DNA of 64,000 bases. It comes from Limnohabitans sp. (lineage in GTDB: Bacteria > Pseudomonadota > Gammaproteobacteria > Burkholderiales > Burkholderiaceae_C). A model generated the notes under the pieces. It did not search any database. It was not told where the DNA came from and saw nothing but the letters and a program-made list of their open reading frames with translations. Both the position numbers and the translations under genes were made by a program. This document shows positions 56,527 to 64,000 of the stretch, in pieces. Where the stretch lies: positions 25,651 through 89,650 of the forward strand of contig JAHEBO010000003.1 of NCBI GenBank assembly GCA_024642215.1. Direction: 5' to 3'. Position 1 is the first letter of the stretch. The number at the start of each line of letters is the position of its first letter.

Positions 56527-57729
56527 ATGCCCAACGCTTCTGCGGCCAGCCGGCGGCAATTGATTCCATTTGCCGCAGTTTCTGCCAGCTACTTTGCCCA
56601 CATCGGTTTTTTCAACCCTTACCTGCCGCTGTGGTTGAAAGAGTTGGGCTTTGGTTTGTTGGCCATCAGCATCTTGACCTCGGTGCAAGCCGCTACCCGA
56701 TTGTTTGCGCCCTACGGCTGGGGGTGGCTTAGCGACCACACCGGCGAACGCGTGAAGTTGTTGCGCTACGGTGCCACCATGGCTTTGATTTGCGCTTGTG
56801 GGTTGTTCTTCGACCTTGGCCCAGTTGGCCTAGGCGTGGTGCTGTTGGTCATGTTCACGCATACCAGTTCCATGATGCCGATGAGCGAGGCCGCCATGGC
56901 GCACTTGGTCAGTCAAGGTGGGGCATTTGATGCCAAGCGTTATGGCAGAGTTCGTTTGTTTGGTTCCTTGGGTTTTTTGGTCACGGTGTTTTTAGCGGGT
57001 GCTTGGTTTGAGCACTTTGGCATGAAGCATTTTCCGGGCTGGACGGTCTTGAGTCTTGCCGCAGTGACAGCCAGCGTGTGGTGGTTGCCTGATTTGAAAG
57101 AAGCAGTGTCCACCCATGAAGCCAAGGTTTCGGTGTGGCCGGTGTTGCGACATAAACCGGTGATGTGGTTTTTCATCACTGCCTTTTTCCATGTGTTGTC
57201 GCACATTGGTGTGTATGTGTTTTTCTCCTTGTACCTTGACTCATTGGGCTACAACAAAGTCTGGATTGGCATGTTGTGGGCTGTATCGGTCATTGTTGAA
57301 ATTTTTTGGTTTTTCACGCAAGCCAAATGGATGCCCAAACTGCCGCTCACGGGTTGGTTGGTGGTGTGTTCGGGGGCCATGACTTTGCGCATGGGCTTGA
57401 CCGCCCAATGGGCCGATGTCTTGTGGGTGCTGCTGCTGGCACAAGCGCTTCATGCGTTGACATTTGCAGCCAATCACACGGTATGCATTGCGCTGCTTTC
57501 ACATCATTTTCCAGGTCGATTGCGCGGGCGGGGTCAGGCCTTGTACACCGTCATCGCCTATGGCTTTCCAGGTGTGTTGGGCGGTTTGTTGGGTGGTTTG
57601 ATGAGCGATCGATTGGGTTTGCAAAGTGTTTATTGGGCGTCGATGTTTGCCGCAGCCATGGCCACGTTTGCCGCGTACAAAGTGTGGCGCTTACAGCATC
57701 CTGCGAAAGAGGTCACGCTTCCCTCATGA
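56527..57729 (+). CDS. MFS transporter (phenylpropionate permease/HcaT-like)
   Basis: Transporter of 400 residues with twelve hydrophobic segments, of the MFS_1-like group that includes HcaT. ASYFAHIGFFNPYLPLWLKELG near 21-42 opens the first helix, and GWLSDHTGERVKLL near 65-78 is the A-motif loop; RYGRVRLFGSLGF near 141-153 is typical of HcaT relatives. Substrate unknown. ATG at 56527, 12 bases after aroC; it overlaps the hydrolase by four bases (ATGA). Confidence 0.88.
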   Translation: MPNASAASRRQLIPFAAVSASYFAHIGFFNPYLPLWLKELGFGLLAISILTSVQAATRLFAPYGWGWLSDHTGERVKLLRYGATMALICACGLFFDLGPVGLGVVLLVMFTHTSSMMPMSEAAMAHLVSQGGAFDAKRYGRVRLFGSLGFLVTVFLAGAWFEHFGMKHFPGWTVLSLAAVTASVWWLPDLKEAVSTHEAKVSVWPVLRHKPVMWFFITAFFHVLSHIGVYVFFSLYLDSLGYNKVWIGMLWAVSVIVEIFWFFTQAKWMPKLPLTGWLVVCSGAMTLRMGLTAQWADVLWVLLLAQALHALTFAANHTVCIALLSHHFPGRLRGRGQALYTVIAYGFPGVLGGLLGGLMSDRLGLQSVYWASMFAAAMATFAAYKVWRLQHPAKEVTLPS

Positions 57730-58631
57730 GCTTCACCACAGAGCCCATTGACGTCGATGCTGATGTATTGGCGCATTTGCCAGTCGATGCGGCCATCGTC
57801 TTGCAGACAGGGCAAAGACTGACCTTGCCTGGACCTATGGTGTGGCACGCATGGGGGCCTGTTGAAGGTTCTGTGGTGGTGTTGCTGCATGGCGGCAGTG
57901 GCAGTTGGATGCATTGGATTCGCAACATTGCACCCTTGGTCGCGCAAGGCCGGCGTGTGTTGGCCGTTGACTTGCCAGGGTTTGGCGACTCGGCTGCGCC
58001 GCTGCACGGGGGCGATGTAGACGCCTTGATTGAGCCCTTGCATGCGGCATGGCAGTTGCTCAAGCGCCCCGATGTGGCCAGTACTTTTGTGGGATTTTCA
58101 TTCGGCGGTATGACAGCTGCGCTGTGGCTGGCAGCTTATCCGGAAGATGCAGCGCAATTGGTGATGGTGGGCTCACCGGGCTTGGGGCTCACGGTGCCCG
58201 ACCGAATTGCTTTGAAAGGCTGGCGCCATTTGCCCAACGAGGCGATGCAGGCTGAGGCCCATCGTCACAACTTGATGGCCTTGATGCTGCGTCATGAGGA
58301 CAGCTTGGATGCATTGGCCATGGCCGTGCACACGGCCAATGTCAAGCGCGACCGCATGCCACGTCGCCGTCTCTCTTCTACCCCGATTGTGGTGACGGCT
58401 CTACCGCGCATCCGATGTCCTTTGCATGTGGTTTTTGGGGAATGGGATGCACTGTACAAAGGACGTTGGCTTGAAGTGGAGGCGATGTTCAAAGCCAAAG
58501 CGCCACATCTTGCATCGTGGCAATTGGTGCCAGATTCAGGTCATTGGGTACAGTACGAACGCGCTGACGCTTTTCAGTTGGCTTTGTTGGCTTGCACGGC
58601 TGACACGGCAGCTTTGAGTCCCAACAAATAA
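57726..58631 (+). CDS. Alpha/beta hydrolase
   Basis: Serine hydrolase of 301 residues. LLHGGSGSWMHW near 57-68 is the oxyanion region, GFSFGGM near 119-125 the nucleophile elbow (a Phe replaces the usual His or His-like residue before Ser), FGEWD near 237-241 the acid and SGHWVQYE near 264-271 the catalytic His. ATGA coupling with the MFS gene suggests it acts on an imported ester. The last 58 bases overlap aroQ on the other strand. Confidence 0.82.
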   Translation: MSFTTEPIDVDADVLAHLPVDAAIVLQTGQRLTLPGPMVWHAWGPVEGSVVVLLHGGSGSWMHWIRNIAPLVAQGRRVLAVDLPGFGDSAAPLHGGDVDALIEPLHAAWQLLKRPDVASTFVGFSFGGMTAALWLAAYPEDAAQLVMVGSPGLGLTVPDRIALKGWRHLPNEAMQAEAHRHNLMALMLRHEDSLDALAMAVHTANVKRDRMPRRRLSSTPIVVTALPRIRCPLHVVFGEWDALYKGRWLEVEAMFKAKAPHLASWQLVPDSGHWVQYERADAFQLALLACTADTAALSPNK

Positions 58632-59023
58632 CTGTCAACACCCAAGCCTGCAATCTGAGCTTTGGCAATTTCAGCAATGACAGATTGATGGCGAAAAGCT
58701 TCGCGTGCATGAATGTTGGACATGTGCACTTCAATGATGGGGCACTTCAAGATGGCCAGCGCATCACGAATGCCGTAACTGTAGTGCGTCCATGCGCCCG
58801 CATTGATCATGACAGCGTCGATCTGATCGACATGCGCTTGGTGAATTTTTTCGGCCATGGCACCTTCAAAATTGGTTTGAAAGCATTCCACATCAGCGCC
58901 CAATTGTTGACCTAGTTGTTTCACTTGTGCATCAATTTCGGCCAAGGTGATGGTGCCGTATTGGGCCGGATCACGCTTGCCAAACATGTTCAAGTTGATG
59001 CCGTTCAAACACAAAATTTTCAT
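58574..59023 (-). CDS. aroQ: 3-Dehydroquinate dehydratase, type II
   Basis: Shikimate-pathway dehydratase of 149 residues. The start MKILCLNGINLNMFGKRDP is the family N-terminus, with the flexible lid Arg (about 18) and catalytic Tyr (about 23, QYGT). QTNFEG near 49-54, NAGAWTHYSYGIRDAL near 76-91 and EVHMSNIHAREAFRHQSV near 99-116, including the catalytic His, are all present. It shares 58 bases with the end of the hydrolase gene. Confidence 0.95.
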   Translation of the reverse strand: MKILCLNGINLNMFGKRDPAQYGTITLAEIDAQVKQLGQQLGADVECFQTNFEGAMAEKIHQAHVDQIDAVMINAGAWTHYSYGIRDALAILKCPIIEVHMSNIHAREAFRHQSVIAEIAKAQIAGLGVDSYLLGLKAAVSAVQANKAN

Positions 59024-59142
59024 GATCGTCCTCAAAGGTGGGGTTGGCAATGATCCCTTGTGAAACCATGGAATCTGCGCCCTGAGCACCGATTTTCCAA
59101 TATTTGAGGCAATATCACGCTTTTATTTCAAAACTTTTTGCC

Positions 59143-59802
59143 ATGCCCGCTACCTTGAAAATTGATTTCGTCTCTGACATTGCCTGCCCTTGGTGTGCTG
59201 TGGGTTTGGGTGCATTGGAGCAAGCCCTGGGTCAATTGAAGGGTGAGGTTTCAGCTGATTTGCACTTCCAGCCCTTTGAATTGAACCCTCACATGGGGCC
59301 AGGCGGCCAAGACTTGGGTGAGCATCTGACCGAAAAATATGGTTCAACCCCTGAACAACAAGCCCAAATTCGCGCCACCATCGCAGCCCGCGGCGAAGAA
59401 GTAGGATTCAAATTCAATCCAGGTGGGCGTGGCCGTGTTTACAACACCTTCAATGCGCACCGCTTGCTACATTGGGCTGGGGTTAAGGGGTCTGAAGGCC
59501 GTCAACACGCTTTGAAGCGTGCTTTGCTGGAGTCTTACCAAGGCCGCGCTGAAGCCGTTGAATCGGATGAGGTGTTGTTGGCCGTCGTGGCCTCGGTGGG
59601 TTTGGATGTGTCTGAAGCGAAGGGCATCTTGGCCTCCGACGCCTATGCCCAAGAGGTCCGTGAAATTGAACAGTTCTACCAACAAGCGGGCATTCATTCA
59701 GTGCCAGCGGTCATCATCAATGACAAACACTTAATCTCTGGTGGTCAGCCTACCGCCGTGTTTGAGCAAGCGCTGCGACGCATTGCGGCCGGTGAAGTTT
59801 GA
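59143..59802 (+). CDS. DsbA-family oxidoreductase (FrnE-like)
   Basis: Thioredoxin-fold protein of 219 residues without a signal peptide, so cytoplasmic. The redox motif CPWC is at 15-18 in SDIACPWCAVGL; the helical insert spans about 65-165, and GIHSVPAVIINDKHLISGGQP near 184-204 holds the cis-proline loop. This is the FrnE/2-hydroxychromene-isomerase-like branch, linked in Deinococcus to oxidative-stress survival. I use the ATG at 59143. First of a tight run that leads to the photolyase genes. Confidence 0.88.
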   Translation: MPATLKIDFVSDIACPWCAVGLGALEQALGQLKGEVSADLHFQPFELNPHMGPGGQDLGEHLTEKYGSTPEQQAQIRATIAARGEEVGFKFNPGGRGRVYNTFNAHRLLHWAGVKGSEGRQHALKRALLESYQGRAEAVESDEVLLAVVASVGLDVSEAKGILASDAYAQEVREIEQFYQQAGIHSVPAVIINDKHLISGGQPTAVFEQALRRIAAGEV

Positions 59803-59805
59803 CGC

Positions 59806-60195
59806 ATGCCACCCCTGACCATTTACTACGACGGCAGTTGCCCCTTGTGCAGGCGCGAGATTGCTTTTTACAAAAGCAATCCTGACGCAGCACAGTTGGT
59901 GTGGCACGACGTCAGTGTGAATTTTCAAGCCAATGACGATGCCAGCTTGGGCGATGGTTTGAATTGCCAACGCGCTATGGCGTACTTTCATGTGCGTGAT
60001 GCAGCGGGGCAATTGTTTGAGGGGGGCGCAGCTTTTGCCCGCCTTTGGTTGGAGTTGAGGGGCTGGCGCCTTGCAGGGCGGGTGTTTTCAGTGCGCCCCC
60101 TTAGTTGGGCCATCAACCTGGGTTACAAAATGTTTTTGCCCATTCGGCCCACCGTGCAAAAGTATTTGATCAAATGGGACGCGCGTCATTCATGA
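59806..60195 (+). CDS. DCC family (DUF393) thiol-disulfide oxidoreductase
   Basis: Protein of 129 residues with the family motif YDGSCPLCRREI at 8-19, holding the C-x-x-C pair (Cys12, Cys15). The end includes the usual LSWAINLGYKMFLPIRP segment. DCC proteins are assumed to be redox proteins; few have been tested. Three bases behind the DsbA-like gene and coupled to the SDR by an ATGA overlap. Confidence 0.87.
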   Translation: MPPLTIYYDGSCPLCRREIAFYKSNPDAAQLVWHDVSVNFQANDDASLGDGLNCQRAMAYFHVRDAAGQLFEGGAAFARLWLELRGWRLAGRVFSVRPLSWAINLGYKMFLPIRPTVQKYLIKWDARHS

Positions 60196-60896
60196 GTCGC
60201 TATCAAGCTTTGGTGCTGGGTGCGAGTGGCGCCATTGGGCAAGCTTTTTTAGCGCATTTTCAAAACGATGCCCAGTGTGCGTTGGCTGTGGGCTTGTCGA
60301 GACAAAGCGCGTTGCGCTTTGAATTGGAAGATGAAGAGAGCATGGCGCAATGCGCAGCGGCCTTGCGCCAAACATCAGGTCCTTACGGTGCATGTGAATT
60401 CAAATACATTGTGGACGCCACGGGTGCCTTAACCCTGGATGGGCAGGGTCCCGAGAAGCGCTTACAAGCTTTGAATGCCAAGCAACTGTTGCGTCAGTTC
60501 GAGGTGAATGCCGTTGGACCTGCATTGCTTATCAAGCATTTCTCGCCTTTGCTGGTGTCGCATGAAGTGGCTTGCTACGCCACCTTGTCAGCACGGGTTG
60601 GCAGCATTGAAGACAACCACAAAGGCGGATGGTATGGCTATCGTGCAGCCAAAGCGGCTCGCAACATGCTGCTGCAAACAGCGGCCATTGAGGTCTTCCG
60701 ACGAAAGCCTTTGGCCGTGTTTGCGGCTTTGCAGCCGGGCACCGTTCAGTCGGGTTTGTCGGCTAAGTTTGTGGCAGCAGAAGATGCCATGACACCTGAA
60801 GATTCGGTGTCGCAGATGATGCGAGCTTTGCAAAGCCTCCAGCCAACAGGTCGCGCACAATTTGTGGATTACGCAGGGCACACCATTCCATGGTGA
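60192..60896 (+). CDS. SDR family oxidoreductase (CsgA/C-factor-like)
   Basis: Short-chain dehydrogenase of 234 residues. LGASGAIGQAF near 8-18 is the cofactor loop; Ser in ATLSARVG and the pair YGYRAAK near 150-156 form the active site. The C-terminus FVDYAGHTIPW is the hallmark of C-factor-like SDRs that I associate with photolyase and DCC genes in other proteobacteria. Substrate unknown. Starts inside the DCC stop codon. Confidence 0.85.
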   Translation: MSRYQALVLGASGAIGQAFLAHFQNDAQCALAVGLSRQSALRFELEDEESMAQCAAALRQTSGPYGACEFKYIVDATGALTLDGQGPEKRLQALNAKQLLRQFEVNAVGPALLIKHFSPLLVSHEVACYATLSARVGSIEDNHKGGWYGYRAAKAARNMLLQTAAIEVFRRKPLAVFAALQPGTVQSGLSAKFVAAEDAMTPEDSVSQMMRALQSLQPTGRAQFVDYAGHTIPW

Positions 60897-60923
60897 TGAC
60901 CATTTTTTTCAAAGGGGGTAGAC

Positions 60924-61097
60924 ATGAACGAAGATCCAAGGTGCTGTGGCACAGGAACCTGCATCATCGATCCTGAGGGCCGATGCTGGTGTGGTCAGCA
61001 ATGGGATGGCGAAAAGATGGCGATGCCTAAACTGGATGCGTCAACTGCTGAACCCCCAAGAGACAGCGCTATTGCTGAGGGAAGGACCACGAAATGA
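60924..61097 (+). CDS. Small Cys-rich protein of 57 residues
   Basis: Open frame starting MNEDPRCCGTGTC with Cys at positions 7, 8, 13, 21 and 23 in the first 25 residues; the pattern is CC-G-T-G-x-C, then C-W-C-G-Q-x-W-D-G. GGGGG lies about six bases before the ATG, and the stop overlaps the phosphatase start (ATGA), both signs of real translation. The motif resembles a compact metal- or disulfide-binding knot; I recall similar conserved hypothetical proteins in betaproteobacteria but no assigned function. No signal peptide, so the protein is cytoplasmic. Confidence 0.75.
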   Translation: MNEDPRCCGTGTCIIDPEGRCWCGQQWDGEKMAMPKLDASTAEPPRDSAIAEGRTTK

Positions 61098-61684
61098 CTT
61101 GCCGCAACTTGTCTATGCTTTTGAAATGGGTGTGTGCGGTGTTCATAGGGATTGGCCTCACGCAGGTCAATGCCAATGCCAGCGAACTGTCCGACCTGCT
61201 CAAAAAGTCTGATCATGTGATGCTGATGCGGCATGCCTTGGCGCCAGGTGTGGGTGATCCCGCGGGTTACACACTGCAAGAGTGCAAAACCCAACGCAAC
61301 TTAGATGGCAAGGGGCGTGAACAAGCGCAGCGCACGGGTCAATGGCTGAATGCGCAGGGTGTGAAGGAAGCGATGGTGTTTAGCAGTGCGTGGTGTCGTT
61401 GCAAAGAAACAGCAGAGAAGCTTGGCTATGGCATTCCCGTGCACGAGCCGTCATTGAATTCGTTTTTTGACGACACGCGCCAAGGGCCTCAAAGCAATCT
61501 GCGTCTTCAAGCCTTCATTGCCAAGCAACTGAAATTGAAAGCGGACAAGGCTTTGATCTTGGTGACGCACCATGTGAACATTGCAGAATTCATGGGCGAA
61601 AACGTGGGCTCTGGCGACATGGTGTTGGCCAAAGTCAGTCCTCAAGGCAAACTCTTGTCCTACAAAATTTACCCAAGTCCTTGA
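61094..61684 (+). CDS. Exported histidine phosphatase family protein (SixA-like)
   Basis: Protein of 196 residues with a signal peptide (hydrophobic 9-22, cleavage near ANAS). LMRHALAPG near 44-52 is the RHG-type motif with the phospho-accepting His47; the second His is in VTHHVNIAEF near 156-165. Two Cys in WCRCKE and one in ECKTQRN add to the core. Exported members are mostly phosphatases of unknown substrate. Coupled to the small Cys-rich gene. Confidence 0.84.
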   Translation: MTCRNLSMLLKWVCAVFIGIGLTQVNANASELSDLLKKSDHVMLMRHALAPGVGDPAGYTLQECKTQRNLDGKGREQAQRTGQWLNAQGVKEAMVFSSAWCRCKETAEKLGYGIPVHEPSLNSFFDDTRQGPQSNLRLQAFIAKQLKLKADKALILVTHHVNIAEFMGENVGSGDMVLAKVSPQGKLLSYKIYPSP

Positions 61685-61720
61685 ACGCCCCGGGCAATTT
61701 GCACCAGAGTCGTTAAGACT

Positions 61721-63064
61721 TCAAAGACGCCACAGCGCCCGGTAGCTGCCGTCGGGGTCATAGTCCTTGGCTTGCTTGTCTGGATTGAACCTTCTGCCAC
61801 CTCGCGGGTCAGTCCCGCAGCCACTGAGGTACAGCCAGTTGCCTTGGTTGCTGTAAACATCAAAGTCAATCAAGTGCGTTTCAAACCAGGCGGCGCCTGC
61901 GCGCCAATCGCAGCCCAAGTCATGGATCAAATAACTGGCCAAGTTTTGGCGCATGCGGTTGGACAGGTAGGACGTGGTGGTGAGCTCGCGCATGCCGGCG
62001 TCAATGAACGCTTTTCCGGTTTTTGCGGCGCACCAAGCTTCGAAATTTTCAGGTGAGTGTGCTTTGCGCACCTGTGCTTGCGTGGACAAGCCTTGACGTC
62101 GGTAGAGCTTGTGTCCGTGTTTCAAATGCAGCCAGCGAAAGTGGTCACGCCATAGCAATTCGAAACCAATCCAGTAGGTGCTGTCATTGGCGCCGTGCAA
62201 TTGTTCATAGGCTTTGACGGAAGCCCAGGCTTGCCGCGGGGACAGTGCACCCGTCGCCAACCAGGGCGACCATTTGGTGGAATAGTCAACGCCCATCAAA
62301 CCATTGCGCGTGAGTTTGTAGGTGCTAGGCAAGCTGCTGTTGCAGTAATGGTCAAGGTGCGCCAATGCCGATGTTTCACCGCCCTTGAAGCCGGCGGGCC
62401 CCCCAGGAAATGCAGAGCGCGGGTCGATGTTGCGCTCTAGTGGAGCGGATAAATCTGCTGCTTCGATGTGCGCTTTTAGTTGTGTTTGCAATGCTGATAA
62501 ATCGGGCAGGGCTGGCATCGCTGAAATAGCGGGCAATGGATCTTGTACAAGCATCGTTGGGCGCTCAAGCTGTTGCCTGAAGGTGGTGAATTGATCCGGC
62601 ACATTGCGCACATCAAATGGCAAATCAGCAGGTCGCACCAGCGTAGATTGCCAAACTGTTTGAACTTGAAGCTTGGCATCCTTCAATTGTTGGATTTGCG
62701 CCTGTTCGTAGGGTGCTGCAATGTCTTCACAGACGATCCAAGTCTCTTGAAAGTGATGACTTAAAGTCTTCAAGATTTCAACAGGTTTGCCCTTGAGTTG
62801 AAAAAGTTGGCTATGAAGCGCGCTCAACTGTCGAGCCAAGTCTTGCGCGGCCATCTGTGTCCAAGCTTTTCTTTGAGACGATGTTCTGGCAAAACCCCAT
62901 GGCGTCTGTGCTTCTAGCGCATCGTCGTGAATGTAGACGGGCAGAAGCCAAGTTTGCAATTGTTGAGCGAGTTCTATTGCGTTTTGCAATGCGGGCTGAT
63001 CGTGCAGGCGCAAATCGTTTCGAAACCAATAGATGACGCCTGCGCTAGAAGAATTGGGTGGCAT
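61721..63064 (-). CDS. Cryptochrome DASH
   Basis: Photolyase-family flavoprotein of 447 residues. N-terminal antenna domain from VIYWFRNDLRLHDQPAL (about 10-26); FAD domain with GGETSALAHLDHY near 227-239, YKLTRNGLMGVDYSTKWSPWLATGALSPRQ in parts near 247-276, and the DASH hallmark NWLYLSGCGTDPRGGRRFN near 406-424 with YDPDG near 432. Cry-DASH proteins repair pyrimidine dimers in single-stranded DNA and may signal light. Reads towards the phosphatase and follows the next photolyase gene by 18 bases. Confidence 0.92.
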   Translation of the reverse strand: MPPNSSSAGVIYWFRNDLRLHDQPALQNAIELAQQLQTWLLPVYIHDDALEAQTPWGFARTSSQRKAWTQMAAQDLARQLSALHSQLFQLKGKPVEILKTLSHHFQETWIVCEDIAAPYEQAQIQQLKDAKLQVQTVWQSTLVRPADLPFDVRNVPDQFTTFRQQLERPTMLVQDPLPAISAMPALPDLSALQTQLKAHIEAADLSAPLERNIDPRSAFPGGPAGFKGGETSALAHLDHYCNSSLPSTYKLTRNGLMGVDYSTKWSPWLATGALSPRQAWASVKAYEQLHGANDSTYWIGFELLWRDHFRWLHLKHGHKLYRRQGLSTQAQVRKAHSPENFEAWCAAKTGKAFIDAGMRELTTTSYLSNRMRQNLASYLIHDLGCDWRAGAAWFETHLIDFDVYSNQGNWLYLSGCGTDPRGGRRFNPDKQAKDYDPDGSYRALWRL

Positions 63065-63082
63065 GTGATGAGGTTTTGTGCT

Positions 63083-64000
63083 CTAAAAATCAAAGCCCAT
63101 TTGCGAACTGGCGGCTTGAGATTTGGCGCTGGTGTGTCGTGTTGAAAAAGTTTTGCGCGAAGCGTGTTTGTCGATCACAGCCTTTTTGCCGGCTCGAACT
63201 TTGTCATTCTTGCGAAGCATGTGCAATCTTTCTTTGGCACTGCGCGTCGCCGAACTGAGGTCCACCAAGGGTGTGCAGATTTGAATGGGGGATGAGGCGT
63301 CAGTGCCTGTTGATTGACGAACGTTGTCCGGCATTTTCCAAGGCTCAAAAAGCCAGCTGTCTGGAACATTGCGCATGGCTGGCAGCCATCTCCGAACAAA
63401 CAGCCCTTGCGGGTCATGGTCTTGCGCTTGCTTGATGGGGTTGTAGACGCGCGTGGTGTTGATGCCTGTCGTGCCTGATTGCATTTGCAATTGACTCCAG
63501 TGAATCCCTGGCTCGTAATCTAAAAATTGAGTGGCCAGCCATTCGCCTACTGGCTGCCAGTGGAGCCAGAGGGGGTAGGCCGCTACAGATACCAGCATGG
63601 CCCGCATTCGAAAATTGAGCCAGCCAGTCTCGCGCAGCATGACGACGGAGGCGTCCACCATCGGCCACCCTGTTTTTGCATTTTTGAGCGCTTCAAAAAA
63701 TGCCTCATTGAACGATTCTTCACGCAAGCCGTCATAGCCGCGGTGCATGTTTTGCCATTCAATCTCGGGCTCGCTCTCTAGCTTTTGGATGAAATGACAA
63801 TGCCAGTAAAGGCGACTCATGAAGGCCTGCAGACCAGCTCGGTGCCGTGAGGCTTGAGGCGGCAGCTCATCGATGTAGGCGCGCGTCATTTGAACCACTT
63901 CGCGCATGCTGATGCAGCCATAGGCCAGATAAGTCGAAAGTCGCGAGCAGGCATCCGGTGCAGACAAGGGCGATGAAATGCCGCCTCGGTAGCCTAAGCT
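63083..64000 (-). CDS. Photolyase/cryptochrome family FAD-binding protein (5' end beyond the window)
   Basis: The frame stays open to the window edge, so only the C-terminal 305 residues are seen. It begins within the FAD domain: GGISSPLSAPDACSRLSTYL is the conserved FAD-pocket sequence, followed by SRLYWHCHFIQKLES and the electron-transfer region around RETGWLNFRMRAMLVS. DYEPGIHWSQLQMQSG and NPIKQAQDHDPQG match the end of the family. A basic Lys/Arg-rich tail of about 60 residues follows, with no equivalent in short photolyases. It is upstream of cry-DASH in the same direction, so the two are probably co-transcribed. Confidence 0.88.
   Translation of the reverse strand, partial: SLGYRGGISSPLSAPDACSRLSTYLAYGCISMREVVQMTRAYIDELPPQASRHRAGLQAFMSRLYWHCHFIQKLESEPEIEWQNMHRGYDGLREESFNEAFFEALKNAKTGWPMVDASVVMLRETGWLNFRMRAMLVSVAAYPLWLHWQPVGEWLATQFLDYEPGIHWSQLQMQSGTTGINTTRVYNPIKQAQDHDPQGLFVRRWLPAMRNVPDSWLFEPWKMPDNVRQSTGTDASSPIQICTPLVDLSSATRSAKERLHMLRKNDKVRAGKKAVIDKHASRKTFSTRHTSAKSQAASSQMGFDF

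Noticed and set aside
57306..57725. In-frame extension of the hydrolase gene over the MFS transporter
   Set aside because: The ATG at 57726 overlaps the MFS stop as ATGA and begins the homologous protein; the extension is in the wrong frame of the MFS gene.

Overview
The window looks like core chromosome of a betaproteobacterium of the order Burkholderiales, most likely a freshwater Comamonadaceae relative such as Limnohabitans or Rhodoferax. Signs are the gene order folC, SPOR-domain gene, cvpA, purF, metZ; a thiolase closely resembling BktB; a short H-NS-type protein; and genes packed with almost no spacers at moderate base composition. The taxon is inferred from gene content and order. I see no insertion sequences, phage genes, CRISPR arrays, rRNA or integrase scars, and no gene-free stretch above 300 bases; the longest spacer is 35828-36063.

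Layout. 1-4.9 kb: a Ste24-type protease overlapping rsgA, facing an apaH / CoA-pyrophosphatase / CobD-like operon. 5-8.7 kb: a CNNM/CorC membrane protein, an H-NS-type gene behind a very AT-rich leader, an isolated uppS and a DEAD-box helicase. 8.8-13 kb: rfbA-rfbC, an adenosine-kinase-like gene, a NYN-domain gene and two small exported proteins. 13-19.7 kb: lipocalin, fbp, pepN, prfB (with its programmed frameshift) and an alpha/beta hydrolase. 19.7-27.8 kb: acyl-CoA synthetase, aldo/keto reductase, plsY, yajQ, murB, argG, ppnP, a glycine-zipper protein and an ArsC-like protein. 27.8-35.2 kb: the folC-to-metZ run, gltX and a tRNA-Ala/Glu/Asp operon with a clear promoter and terminator.

35.2-47 kb carries a response regulator of unusual domain order, a FadD-like ligase / luciferase-like oxidoreductase / core-MetE operon, bktB, a short-chain dehydrogenase, an RluA-type pseudouridine synthase, a GNAT protein, dusC, an orphan Hpt protein, a Nudix hydrolase with a split Nudix box, a multifunctional-enzyme-type dehydrogenase and xth. 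47-59 kb carries thyA-folA, a D-2-hydroxyacid-dehydrogenase-type flavoprotein, membrane proteins, metY, a CBS-pair protein, aroC, an MFS transporter with a hydrolase, and aroQ. 59-64 kb ends in a redox and light-repair group: DsbA-like, DCC-family, a short-chain dehydrogenase, a 57-residue Cys-rich protein, a SixA-like phosphatase, cryptochrome DASH, and a second photolyase-family gene cut by the window edge.

Functional threads are acyl-CoA and fatty-acid metabolism (two acyl-CoA synthetases, BktB, MFE-type dehydrogenase, two Nudix enzymes of CoA-pyrophosphatase type), methionine synthesis (metZ, metY, core MetE), folate/thymidylate (folC, folA, thyA), envelope building (murB, uppS, plsY, rfbA, rfbC) and photo-repair. 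I found no clear novel defence or mobile system. The best leads are the 3' redox/photolyase cluster with its small Cys-rich protein, the HTH-receiver regulator, the duplicated SDSGICHDK protein, and a perfect inverted repeat bracketing tRNA-Ala.
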